Below are positions 1 to 5,988 of a stretch of DNA of 9,042 bases, one piece after another (the first letter of the stretch is position 1; the number at the start of each line of letters is the position of its first letter). This stretch comes from Candidatus Latescibacterota bacterium (lineage in GTDB: Bacteria > Latescibacterota > MVCY01 > DTYK01), in contig DTYK01000118.1 of the NCBI GenBank assembly GCA_012961925.1, positions 1-9,042 of the forward strand, in the 5' to 3' direction. Both the position numbers and the translations under genes were made by a program. The notes beneath the pieces were generated by a model that was not told where the DNA came from, made no database searches, and worked only from the letters and a program-made list of their open reading frames with translations.

Positions 1-888
1 AAAGGCAATAGTAAGGTCAAGGGCGTCGGTCACCTTGGTCTTAAGCTTCAGGTTCCCATCCCTTTTGAGGTATCTCTGCGACTGCCAGAAGCCCGCCTGC
101 ACGAATTTGAACAACCCCATCTCACCCTCATTATAGCCGAATGATCCTGAGAGGTTCGAGTCCTCCCCGAGGGGAAGGTTCAGCTTGAAGAAGGCCTGAT
201 CCCCCTCATAATCGGTCTTCGGTTTGAAGCCGTCGGTTTCAGCGTGGCTTGCGGAGAGCAGGTATCCGAGCCTATCGTATATGCGATGGCTCAGGTTCAG
301 GCTATACGATCTGGTATTCCACCTGCCTACCCGAACCGTCAGACAACCTTTTGGGATTAGGTCCTTTTCGGGCGATTTCGTGATGACGTTGATGACACCC
401 CCAAGCGCCGAGCCCCAGACAGATGAAGCGGCACCCTTAATCACCTCAATCCTCTCGACGGCTCCTATCGGCAGCAAGGACAGGTCGGCTGAACCTTCGG
501 CAAGGGTATTCATTGGCATGCCGTCCACTAAGACCAGTACGTGAAGGTCAGAGGAACCCTGGATCTGGGCCAGGGCGTTTGCCCAGGGGCCACCGTTTCT
601 CTGGACGGTCAGCCCGGGCAACGACTCCAGTGCCTCACCGAGGTTATGCGCACCGGTCGCCTCGATATCCTCCGAGGTCAACAGGCTCATATTCTCAGCC
701 ACGGTATTCAGCTTCCGATCGATCCGCGAGGCCGTAACAACAATGGCGTCCATCGGGAAGGTATAGCTCTCTTCTTCCTCAGGCCCCGTTTTGTAATTCT
801 TGGTCGCCACATCCGTAGCCAGTCCGGTTCCATGGGCAGCGGCGATGATGCCCAGGCTGAGCAGCGTTATCACTAAAATTCTTTTCAA
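1..888 (-). CDS. TonB-dependent outer-membrane receptor, N-terminal part (runs off the window)
   Basis: The frame is open from a TTG at 888-886 to position 1, giving 296 residues without a stop; the C-terminal beta-barrel lies outside the window. Residues 1-20 or so form a signal peptide (KR followed by a hydrophobic run and AAAHG). A TonB-box-like DAIVVTASR lies at residues 47-55. A plug domain follows at about 60-172, with LVLVDGMPMN and the conserved VERIEVIKGAASSVWGSALG stretch leading to GGVINVITK. Barrel strands begin near residue 180. The family imports siderophores, cobalamin and similar ligands across the outer membrane using TonB-ExbBD energy; the substrate cannot be told from this part. 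TTG is chosen because AAGGAGG lies 5 bases upstream and gives a normal signal peptide. An in-frame ATG at 930-928 overlaps the accB stop (TGATG) and would add 14 residues, but has no ribosome binding site. Close spacing to accB suggests co-transcription. Confidence 0.9.
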   Translation of the reverse strand, partial: MKRILVITLLSLGIIAAAHGTGLATDVATKNYKTGPEEEESYTFPMDAIVVTASRIDRKLNTVAENMSLLTSEDIEATGAHNLGEALESLPGLTVQRNGGPWANALAQIQGSSDLHVLVLVDGMPMNTLAEGSADLSLLPIGAVERIEVIKGAASSVWGSALGGVINVITKSPEKDLIPKGCLTVRVGRWNTRSYSLNLSHRIYDRLGYLLSASHAETDGFKPKTDYEGDQAFFKLNLPLGEDSNLSGSFGYNEGEMGLFKFVQAGFWQSQRYLKRDGNLKLKTKVTDALDLTIAF

Positions 889-893
889 ACCGC

Positions 894-900
894 CCTCCTT
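894..900 (-). promoter_or_regulatory. Strong Shine-Dalgarno of the TonB-dependent receptor gene
   Basis: The minus strand reads AAGGAGG here, followed by five bases and then TTG at 888-886. This near-perfect anti-16S match at normal spacing is why the TTG is preferred over the in-frame ATG 42 bases upstream, which has no such match. Confidence 0.75.
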
Positions 901-929
901 TCCTGTTTTCCAGAGCCTTTTGTGTTTCA

Positions 930-1376
930 TCAATCGGGCTTTACGAGAAATAGGGTCTGGCCGTACTCCACGGGATCAGCATCCTTGACGAGGATGTCAA
1001 CCACGGTCCCCTTAATATCGGATTCTATCTCGTTCATCAGCTTCATGGCTTCGACGACACAGACGACCTGTCCGACGACGACCCTATCACCCTTCTTCAC
1101 ATACGGCTCGGCGTCCGGAGCGGGTGCCTGATAAAAGGTGCCCACCATCGGCGACCTTATCCGGTGAAATTCCTCTCCCTGAGGAACATCCTCATGGTCA
1201 TGAAGGATGATCTCCTTCCCGGACCTGGTCGTTTCCGACGCGACAGGGGCTTGTGGTCCCGGATTGGAAGGGTATTTACGGATCCTCACCTTCCTCCACC
1301 ATCTGGATACCTCAAGTTCACTGATAGCGCTCTCTTCAACAATCTTCACCAGCTTTCTTATTTCGGACTCTTTCAC
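930..1376 (-). CDS. accB: Biotin carboxyl carrier protein of acetyl-CoA carboxylase (AccB)
   Basis: This 148-residue protein is the carrier of acetyl-CoA carboxylase. Its biotin shuttles carboxylate from biotin carboxylase (AccC) to the carboxyltransferase (AccAD), making malonyl-CoA for fatty acids in the cytoplasm. The N-terminal helix (residues 1-20) and a variable, Pro/Ala-containing linker lead to the biotinyl domain at about 73-147. That domain has SPMVGTFYQAPAPDAEPYV and the biotinylation motif EAMKLMNEI, with Lys112 as acceptor. Length is close to typical AccB. The GTG start overlaps the efp stop by four bases (GTGA), indicating translational coupling. In many bacteria accC follows accB directly; here a TonB-dependent receptor follows instead, so biotin carboxylase must be encoded elsewhere. 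Confidence 0.97.
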   Translation of the reverse strand: MKESEIRKLVKIVEESAISELEVSRWWRKVRIRKYPSNPGPQAPVASETTRSGKEIILHDHEDVPQGEEFHRIRSPMVGTFYQAPAPDAEPYVKKGDRVVVGQVVCVVEAMKLMNEIESDIKGTVVDILVKDADPVEYGQTLFLVKPD

Positions 1377-1936
1377 TGGGCCACCCTTTCGATATAAGTC
1401 CCTGTCCTGGTGTCAACCTTCACCGTATCACCGGACTTGATAAAGAGAGGAACCTGGATAACAGCTCCTGTCTCAAGGGTCGCTGGTTTTGTACCGCCCG
1501 TCACGGTATCACCTCTCAGCCCGGGCGTTGTCTGTGCCACTTTAAGTTCAACAAAAAAGGGAAGTTCGATGCCAACGGGGTTGTTGCCATGCATCAATAT
1601 CGAGACCCTTTCGTTCTCCTTAAGAAACCTTCGCAGTTCCCCTATCAGATTCACCGGTATAGGCACCTGCTCAAAGGTCTCAGTATCCATAAAATAATAG
1701 ATGTCACCGGTATTGTAAAGGTACTCCATCTCTTTTCTCTCCAGCCTCACCTCTTCGACCCTCTCCCCGGCCCTGAAGGTCCTATCAAGTACCGCCTTGG
1801 TCCTGACGTTCCTCAGTTTCGTCCTCACAAAGGCCCCACCTTTTCCAGGCTTCACATGCTGAAACTCTACGATCAAAAACAAGTCACCTTCAACGTTGAT
1901 GACCATCCCATTTCTGAAATCCGCTGTTGTCGCCAT
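1373..1936 (-). CDS. efp: Translation elongation factor P
   Basis: EF-P binds the ribosome near the E site and relieves stalling at consecutive prolines. The 187 residues match the usual length and three-domain build: an N-terminal KOW-like domain (to about 65) and two OB-fold domains. The tip loop reads KPGKGGAF, putting Lys32 at the position that is modified in lysine-type EF-Ps (beta-lysine or other groups depending on the lineage). It is therefore not the rhamnosylated arginine type. The C-terminal region carries the family pattern GLRGDTVTGGTKPATLETGA and the VDTRTGTYIERV ending. ATG is preceded by AAAGGTG. It follows the M24 peptidase gene after 12 bases and overlaps accB by four, the common pepP-efp-accB arrangement. 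No epmA/epmB-like modification gene is visible in this window. Confidence 0.98.
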   Translation of the reverse strand: MATTADFRNGMVINVEGDLFLIVEFQHVKPGKGGAFVRTKLRNVRTKAVLDRTFRAGERVEEVRLERKEMEYLYNTGDIYYFMDTETFEQVPIPVNLIGELRRFLKENERVSILMHGNNPVGIELPFFVELKVAQTTPGLRGDTVTGGTKPATLETGAVIQVPLFIKSGDTVKVDTRTGTYIERVAQ

Positions 1937-1948
1937 AGCATCACCTTT

Positions 1949-3022
1949 TTATAGTGCGCCAGGTGTCAATCCCTTTTTCGCCGTTGTCAGATTTTCACAC
2001 CCGTCCTCCCGGATCACGATGACATCCTCGATCCTTATCCCTCCCCAATCCGGGATATAAATCCCTGGCTCGATCGTTATCACCATACCGGCCTTCAGCA
2101 CAACCCCGTCCCTCCATGATACACGCGGTGGATCGTGCACGTTCAACCCGACACCGTGTCCGAGAGGGTGGCCGAAGTCGGCTCCATGACCGGCATCTTC
2201 GATGATCCGCCGTGCGACGCCATCCAGTTGTGAACAGGTAATACCCTCTCTTGCCTCCTGAATCGCCGTCTCCTGAGCCTTCTGGACGATCTTATACAAT
2301 TGCCCCTGCCTCTCTGTGGGGGTTCCGACCACAAGCGTGCGGGACAGATCCGAGGCATAGCCCTCATAACGGGCACCAAAATCGAGCACCACAAGATCCC
2401 CTTCCTGGATGACCCTATCACTGGTGGTGGCATGGGGCATAGACGACCTCGGACCTGATGCGACGATGGTATCAAAAGAGGCCTTTTCACCCCCCGCTCT
2501 CCTGATCGCATAATCGATCTCAGCAGCCACGTCACGCTCGGTGACTCCCGGCTTGATAAAGGCAACAGCCTCCTCGAAAACCCTGTCGGAGATCTCCGCT
2601 GCCCTCTTTATGCATCTGATCTCACCGTCCTCTTTGATGACGGAGAGATCCTCGACAAGGTTCTGAACAGGAATAAGGGATACGGATGGAAGGGACTCCT
2701 TAAGTTCGGTGTATTGTTTAAAGGATGTGTATTCGCTCTCAAAGCCCATCCTTTTGCCGAACGAGTCAATAGGCAGCTTGCCAAGCGCCCTTATGAGGCC
2801 ATCCTGGGCTATTATAATCTCGCAATCCAGAGCCTGAAGAGATCCCTGTTGTTTGTACCGAAAATCGGTGACGAGAAAACATCGCTGGGGAGAGATAAGG
2901 AGGATCCCACTTGAACCCGTGAAGCCCGATAGATATCGTATATTAACCTGCGAAAAGACCAGAAGACTATCGATCTCGAAATCCTGAAACCTATCTCTGA
3001 GCCTTTTGATTCGATCCTTCAT
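1949..3022 (-). CDS. pepP: Xaa-Pro aminopeptidase (M24 family)
   Basis: The enzyme removes an N-terminal residue that precedes proline, using two metal ions, in the cytoplasm. The 357 residues have the two-part M24B build: a creatinase-like N-terminal domain (about 1-125) and a pita-bread catalytic domain (about 135-352). All five expected metal ligands can be placed: Asp214 in VVLDFGARY, Asp225 in YASDLSRT, His289 in GHPLGHGVGL, Glu318 in TIEPGIYI and Glu332 in GIRIEDVIVI. The start ATG overlaps the rfaE2 stop as ATGA, so translation is coupled. Adjacency to efp is common and makes sense in that both deal with proline-rich proteins, though that link is inference. PapA/YqhT-type short aminopeptidases match its length better than the longer E. 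coli PepP, so the symbol is approximate. Confidence 0.94.
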   Translation of the reverse strand: MKDRIKRLRDRFQDFEIDSLLVFSQVNIRYLSGFTGSSGILLISPQRCFLVTDFRYKQQGSLQALDCEIIIAQDGLIRALGKLPIDSFGKRMGFESEYTSFKQYTELKESLPSVSLIPVQNLVEDLSVIKEDGEIRCIKRAAEISDRVFEEAVAFIKPGVTERDVAAEIDYAIRRAGGEKASFDTIVASGPRSSMPHATTSDRVIQEGDLVVLDFGARYEGYASDLSRTLVVGTPTERQGQLYKIVQKAQETAIQEAREGITCSQLDGVARRIIEDAGHGADFGHPLGHGVGLNVHDPPRVSWRDGVVLKAGMVITIEPGIYIPDWGGIRIEDVIVIREDGCENLTTAKKGLTPGAL

Positions 3023-3525
3023 TTCATATCTTCCCGCCTCGCAGTCTTTTTACAATATCTCTCCACGATCCTCTCGATAATGGATGAGGTAGAGATGCTT
3101 GGGAGCTCGTCTATTGTGAGGACTTCTCCGCCGGCACTGGTTACTGTATCCCTTCCGACGATCTGATCGGGGGCCCAGTCACTGCCTTTCACTAACAGGT
3201 CAGGCACAAGCTTGCTGATCAACCGGGCAGGGGTCTCCTCCTCAAAGATGCAGACGTAGTCAACTGCTTCCAGGCCTGCCAGTACCGCAGCCCGATCCTC
3301 CTCAGGGATGATGGGTCTTCCTTCCCCCTTCAATCTCCGTACAGAACTGTCGCTGTTGAGTCCCACAATCAATACATCCCCACGGGCCTTTGCCTTTTTC
3401 AGGTAGTGTACATGACCTCTGTGTAGGATATCAAAACAACCGTTTGTGAAGATGACCCTTTTCCCTTCGCTCTTCAACCTGGACCTGATTTCTACCAGAT
3501 CCTCAAGCGCAACGACCTTACCCAC
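3019..3525 (-). CDS. rfaE2: D-glycero-beta-D-manno-heptose 1-phosphate adenylyltransferase (stand-alone RfaE domain II)
   Basis: It transfers AMP from ATP to heptose 1-phosphate, giving ADP-heptose for the LPS inner core, in the cytoplasm. The 168-residue protein is one cytidylyltransferase-like domain: FTNGCFDILHRGHVHYL contains the HxGH nucleotide-binding signature at residues 35-38, GLNSDSSVRRLKG starts near 55, and STSSIIERI (145-153) is the C-terminal signature. It corresponds to the C-terminal half of bifunctional HldE, so the kinase half (RfaE1/HldA) must be separate and is not in this window. The start is GTG, with AGGAGG at 3543-3538, a rather long 12-base spacing. The stop overlaps the downstream peptidase start by four bases. 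A promoter and a leader hairpin lie just upstream, so this looks like the first gene of the operon that runs on to accB. Confidence 0.93.
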   Translation of the reverse strand: MGKVVALEDLVEIRSRLKSEGKRVIFTNGCFDILHRGHVHYLKKAKARGDVLIVGLNSDSSVRRLKGEGRPIIPEEDRAAVLAGLEAVDYVCIFEEETPARLISKLVPDLLVKGSDWAPDQIVGRDTVTSAGGEVLTIDELPSISTSSIIERIVERYCKKTARREDMK

Positions 3526-3552
3526 GCCGTCGATAATCCTCCTCGCCCTCTC

Positions 3553-3580
3553 CCTTTTCTTTGCTTGTCCAAAGAAAAGG
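3553..3580 (-). promoter_or_regulatory. Perfect 11-bp hairpin in the rfaE2 leader
   Basis: Positions 3553-3563 (CCTTTTCTTTG) and 3570-3580 (CAAAGAAAAGG) are exact reverse complements separated by a six-base loop. There is no T-run after the stem on either strand, so it does not look like an intrinsic terminator. It would lie in the leader transcribed from the promoter at 3607-3635, ten bases upstream of the AGGAGG that serves rfaE2. A role in mRNA stability or as a protein-binding site is possible but unproven. Confidence 0.6.
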
Positions 3581-3606
3581 AACAGATTTTCAAAAACTTG
3601 ACATAA

Positions 3607-3635
3607 ATTATAAGAGGATGTGACTTTTATCTCAG
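3607..3635 (-). promoter_or_regulatory. Candidate sigma-70 promoter for rfaE2-pepP-efp-accB
   Basis: The minus strand has CTGAGA at 3635-3630 (four of six to TTGACA), a 17-base spacer, and a perfect TATAAT at 3612-3607. The -35 overlaps the stop codon of the metallopeptidase gene. The predicted start of transcription is near 3600, leaving a leader of about 75 bases. This is a consensus match only. Confidence 0.5.
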
Positions 3636-4318
3636 TCCCGCTGCCCTCTCAGGAGCAGAAGCCTGACCAGTTGCACCGCCGCCACGGCGGCTGCTGCCAC
3701 ATAGGTCCATGCAGCGGCGTTGAGCACAGCCCTCGCCGACCCGACCTCATCCCGTCTCAGGTAGCCCTCTCTGGCTAAGAGCCCTAATGCACGTCTGCTG
3801 GCATCGAACTCAACCGGCAGAGTTATGAGATGGAAGACTACGGCCAGCGAGAAGAGGATGATCCCGATATCCATCAGGATAGGACCACGAAAGAGGAAGC
3901 CGATGAAGAATAGAGGAAAGGCCAGACTGGTCCCCAAATTGACCACGGGCACAAAATTGTTTCTCAACATCAACGGCAGGTATCCAGTTCCATGTTGGAG
4001 GGCATGCCCTGTCTCATGGGCTGCAACCCCCAGGGCTGCTATTGAATTTGAGCTATAAATCGCCTCCGAAAGCCTCAACACCTGTTTTCGGGGGTCATAA
4101 TGGTCTGAAAGTACCCCGGATGTCTTCTCGACCACTACGTTTGACAGGCCGTTTCTATCCAGAAGCTGTCGGGCAACCTGTGCCCCTGTCATGCCCGATC
4201 CGGCCCTCATCCTGCTGTACCTCTCATAGGCGCTTCTCACCCTCATCTGGGCATAAAAGGCCAGCATAAGCGCTGGTATCAGGAGCAAAAACGTCCAGTC
4301 GAAAAAGAACGGATACAT
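3632..4318 (-). CDS. YugP-type membrane zinc metallopeptidase
   Basis: This 228-residue integral membrane protein has the zinc-binding HExxH as HETGH at residues 101-105 within AAHETGHALQH. The conserved PVEFDASRRA follows at 168-177, where Glu170 probably supplies the third ligand. Hydrophobic segments lie at about 5-24, 123-143, 145-167 and 200-221. This is the pattern of the family often named neutral zinc metallopeptidase or YugP (Zn_peptidase_2), whose substrate is not well established. The start ATG follows a tandem Shine-Dalgarno. Genes of this family are often next to fmt, as here, but an integron-like relic separates the two. Catalytic residues are intact. Confidence 0.92.
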   Translation of the reverse strand: MYPFFFDWTFLLLIPALMLAFYAQMRVRSAYERYSRMRAGSGMTGAQVARQLLDRNGLSNVVVEKTSGVLSDHYDPRKQVLRLSEAIYSSNSIAALGVAAHETGHALQHGTGYLPLMLRNNFVPVVNLGTSLAFPLFFIGFLFRGPILMDIGIILFSLAVVFHLITLPVEFDASRRALGLLAREGYLRRDEVGSARAVLNAAAWTYVAAAAVAAVQLVRLLLLRGQRD

Positions 4319-4327
4319 ATCGATCCC

Positions 4328-4343
4328 CCTCCTTTACCTCCTT
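4328..4343 (-). promoter_or_regulatory. Tandem Shine-Dalgarno of the metallopeptidase gene
   Basis: The minus strand reads AAGGAGGT (4343-4336) directly followed by AAAGGAGG (4335-4328). The second is nine bases from the ATG at 4318-4316. Two overlapping-purpose ribosome sites point to strong translation and confirm this start. Confidence 0.65.
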
Positions 4344-4361
4344 GAGATCTTTGAAAACCCT

Positions 4362-4444
4362 CTCCATCGACTGAGCTTACCTGCCGCCATGAAGCAAGGC
4401 CGAAGGCCGCAGCAGAAGGCGGTAGGTGCAGCGACTTATTAGAC
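4362..4444 (-). repeat. attC-like recombination site (59-base-element type), degenerate
   Basis: Read on the minus strand, the site opens with GTCTAAT (4444-4438), close to the attC inverse core RYYYAAC, and closes with GATGGAG (4368-4362), a poorer match to the core GTTRRRY. Between them two arms pair at nine of ten positions: 4427-4418 (ACCTACCGCC) and 4388-4379 (GGCGGCAGGT). A second small hairpin, GGCC-TTC-GGCC, lies in the terminal loop. The flanking AAGTCGCTGC and GCTCAGTC strings are like those I know from environmental cassette attC sites. The span of 83 bases is within the usual attC range. Both cores deviate from consensus, so recombination activity is doubtful. Confidence 0.6.
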
Positions 4445-4486
4445 GACCAAAGAACAGCATCAGCACCCAACAAAAACATCACTATC

Positions 4487-4515
4487 TTTATGAAATTTTT
4501 AACCTGTTCTCTCAA
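4487..4515 (-). promoter_or_regulatory. Weak candidate promoter inside the cassette relic, facing the metallopeptidase
   Basis: TTGAGA (4515-4510) and CATAAA (4492-4487) are separated by 17 bases on the minus strand. They match the sigma-70 boxes at five and four of six positions. It would give a leader of about 160 bases passing through the attC-like palindrome. It could be chance in an AT-rich stretch. Confidence 0.25.
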
Positions 4516-4549
4516 AGTACTTGAGTAGGTCACGGAGCTTTACAGACAT
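4499..4549 (-). pseudogene. HicA-like toxin fragment, 16 codons then stop
   Basis: An ATG immediately after the HicB-like stop (TAGATG) opens MSVKLRDLLKYFERTG and ends at TAA. The peptide resembles the first helix of HicA (YcfA-type mRNA interferase), which is usually followed by an aromatic residue, a strand and a GSH motif. Those parts are absent: only about 55 bases lie between the stop and the attC-like site, too few for the remainder of a 60-80 residue toxin. The catalytic His is therefore missing and no activity is expected. The similarity is short, so confidence is limited. Confidence 0.4.
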
Positions 4550-4639
4550 CTATACCTCTACAGCCAGTTGTTCTAAAAGACACCCTCCAATGGGAATCTC
4601 TTTTCCTTGTTGTTGATATGTCAGTAGATTCGGTCTCTT
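4550..4639 (-). pseudogene. HicB-like antitoxin fragment, C-terminal end only
   Basis: A frame open from 4639 to a TAG at 4552-4550 ends with GKEIPIGGCLLEQLAVEV. HicB antitoxins often end with a helix, a GE(x)IP turn and a final V-x-V strand, and a hicA start usually follows directly, as here. The frame is stopped upstream by TGA at 4642-4640, and no start or N-terminal HicB fold is present, so about the first half or more of the gene is lost. The fragment abuts the end of fmt. The call rests on the C-terminal pattern plus the neighbouring HicA-like start. Confidence 0.4.
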
Positions 4640-4667
4640 TCAGTGTTCAAATTTCGGGATTCGGGTT

Positions 4668-5600
4668 TTATTTACCCCAGACCTCCCCCTCACGCACATC
4701 ATATCCCCTCACGTACTCAGCCGAACTCATGGGCCGTCTCCCCTCTGGCTGAACTTCGGAAAGGTAAAGCAGACCTCTACCGGTGGCAACCGTAATCCCA
4801 TCCTTCCTGTCAGCCCTGATAACCTCACCTGGTCTCCCGCTGGACTCAACGGAGATAACCACAGCCCTATGGATCTTCAGAACCGAGCCTTTTCGATGGG
4901 TAAACGCCCCGGGGTAGGGGTTGGTTCCACGGATCAGGTATTTGATCTGTTGTGCACTTTTCTGCCAATCGATCCTGCCGTCGTCCTTCTTTAACTTGGG
5001 TGCTTTTATTGCCCCTTCTAAGGACTGAGGACGACGAGGAAAGTCCCCACGAGCTATACATGATACAGTCCTGGAAAGCAGGTCAGCCCCGATCACCTTC
5101 AACCTGTCATGAAGTTCACCCGCTGTCTCCTCTTCACCGATCCCTACGGTCTTTTGGAGGATTATGTCCCCTGTGTCTACGCCCCTATCTATAAAGAAAG
5201 TCGTCACCCCGGTCTCGGCCTCCCCATTGATGATCGCCCAGTTGATGGGCGCTGCCCCACGGTATTTGGGAAGAAGAGACGCATGGAGGTTGACCGTCCC
5301 TTTAGAGGGAATGGCCAACACCTCAGGGGGGAGGATCCTGAAGGCAACCACAACGATCAGATCAGGTCTCATCTCTCTCAGCGCCTCAAGGAAGACTCTG
5401 TCCTTCAGGTCCTCCGGGGTGAGGATAGAGAGACCATGGCTCTGGGCCAATTCCTTCACAGGAGAAGGGGTAAATCTCTGTCCCCTTCCGCTTGGTCTAT
5501 CCGGCCCGGTCACCACACCCACAATCCTGTGTCCGTCTGCGATCAACCTCTCCAGAGAGGGGATTGCAAACTCCGGCGTCCCCATGAAGACAAGTCGCAT
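4668..5600 (-). CDS. fmt: Methionyl-tRNA formyltransferase
   Basis: It formylates Met-tRNA(fMet) using 10-formyl-tetrahydrofolate for translation initiation. The 310 residues match the usual length. The N-terminal catalytic domain (1 to about 185) starts with the family-typical MRLVFMGTPEFAIPSL, which fixes the start. It contains the catalytic triad Asn104, His106 (VNLHASLLP) and Asp142 (GVDTGDI), and the signature SLLPKYRGAAPI at 108-119. The C-terminal tRNA-binding domain begins with the APKLKKDDGRIDW hinge near 202-214. The conserved turn normally read as A-Y/F-G-x-I-L-P is AFRILP here, one residue short and lacking the glycine. The usual upstream neighbour def (peptide deformylase) is absent; yajC lies upstream, across a 66-base gap without a clear promoter. 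The ribosome site is weak. Confidence 0.97.
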   Translation of the reverse strand: MRLVFMGTPEFAIPSLERLIADGHRIVGVVTGPDRPSGRGQRFTPSPVKELAQSHGLSILTPEDLKDRVFLEALREMRPDLIVVVAFRILPPEVLAIPSKGTVNLHASLLPKYRGAAPINWAIINGEAETGVTTFFIDRGVDTGDIILQKTVGIGEEETAGELHDRLKVIGADLLSRTVSCIARGDFPRRPQSLEGAIKAPKLKKDDGRIDWQKSAQQIKYLIRGTNPYPGAFTHRKGSVLKIHRAVVISVESSGRPGEVIRADRKDGITVATGRGLLYLSEVQPEGRRPMSSAEYVRGYDVREGEVWGK

Positions 5601-5666
5601 CCTGCTATTTTTCTCTGATAAGGTAATAATCGGCTTTCTGTTAACTTACACTTTATCACCGCTTCA

Positions 5667-5981
5667 TCATCTTGTGACGGCTGAGATTGAGCTCTTTGAT
5701 ACTTCGACTTTTACGTTATCAGCGATCTTCAGGACAACGATTGACTCATTTTCCTTGATACCGACTATTGTTCCGTGGAGTCCACCTGCAGTGACTACCC
5801 TGTCCCCCTTTTTGAGGGCGTTCAACATCGCCTGGTGAGCCTTCTGCTTCTTAAGTTGGGGACGGAACAACAGAAGGTACATTATCAAAAGTATGACGAT
5901 AATGGGCAGAAAGCTCAAAAGTCCTCCCCCATCAGATGCCCTGTTGGCCGGTGCACCCATGGCATATACTTCAGTGATCAA
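5667..5981 (-). CDS. yajC: Sec translocase accessory protein YajC
   Basis: YajC is a small inner-membrane subunit that associates with SecDF and SecYEG. With the start chosen here it has 104 residues. A short N-terminal, partly periplasmic stretch is followed by one membrane helix (about 22-40, LLSFLPIIVILLIMYLLLF). The conserved FRPQ then leads into the cytoplasmic domain with LKKGDRVVTAGGLHGTIVGI. TTG at 5981-5979 is preferred over the in-frame GTG at 5987-5985: the perfect AAGGAGG at 5995-5989 is seven bases from the TTG but only one base from the GTG. In many bacteria secD and secF follow yajC; here fmt follows. The gene lies 70 or so bases after tgt, its usual upstream neighbour. Confidence 0.95.
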   Translation of the reverse strand: MITEVYAMGAPANRASDGGGLLSFLPIIVILLIMYLLLFRPQLKKQKAHQAMLNALKKGDRVVTAGGLHGTIVGIKENESIVVLKIADNVKVEVSKSSISAVTR

Positions 5982-5988
5982 ATCCACA

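Larger units (their letters stand above)
4362..4639 (-). mobile_element. Decayed orphan integron gene cassette (HicBA-like relic plus attC-like site)
   Basis: The gap of about 350 bases between fmt and the metallopeptidase has no intact gene. On the minus strand it has the order expected for an integron cassette: broken toxin-antitoxin coding sequence, then an attC-like palindrome downstream of it. No integrase, attI site or second attC is in view. Toxin-antitoxin pairs are common cassette cargo. The reading depends on pattern recognition of the attC and is not proven; a simple hairpin next to a random toxin-antitoxin fragment is the alternative. Confidence 0.5.

Noticed and set aside
2143..2565. 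Minus-strand 140-codon frame inside the Xaa-Pro aminopeptidase gene
   Set aside because: It is an Arg/Ser/Pro-rich out-of-frame reading of the metal-ligand region of a clearly intact M24 gene.
3553..3580. The 11-bp inverted repeat as an intrinsic terminator for the metallopeptidase gene
   Set aside because: No run of T follows the stem on either strand, and the stem lies downstream of a good promoter for the next gene.
4279..4533. Minus-strand 84-codon frame spanning the cassette relic and the start of the metallopeptidase gene
   Set aside because: It runs through the attC-like palindrome and overlaps a confident gene start in another frame. The translation is low-complexity (Gly/Ser-rich) near its end and resembles nothing I know.
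4652..4666. Short direct repeat (TTCGGGA TTCGGGT) just after fmt
   Set aside because: Only two copies of a seven-base unit with one difference. It is too short to call an element, though it marks the boundary of the region I interpret as the cassette relic.
5601..5666. Promoter for fmt in the yajC-fmt gap (TTAACA with a -10 at 17 bases)
   Set aside because: The would-be -10 matches the consensus poorly, so there is no real support for a separate promoter.
5164..5838. Long plus-strand open frame (224 codons) antisense to fmt and yajC
   Set aside because: It lies wholly opposite two well-conserved genes, has no family resemblance and no ribosome site that stands out. It is a shadow of minus-strand codon use.
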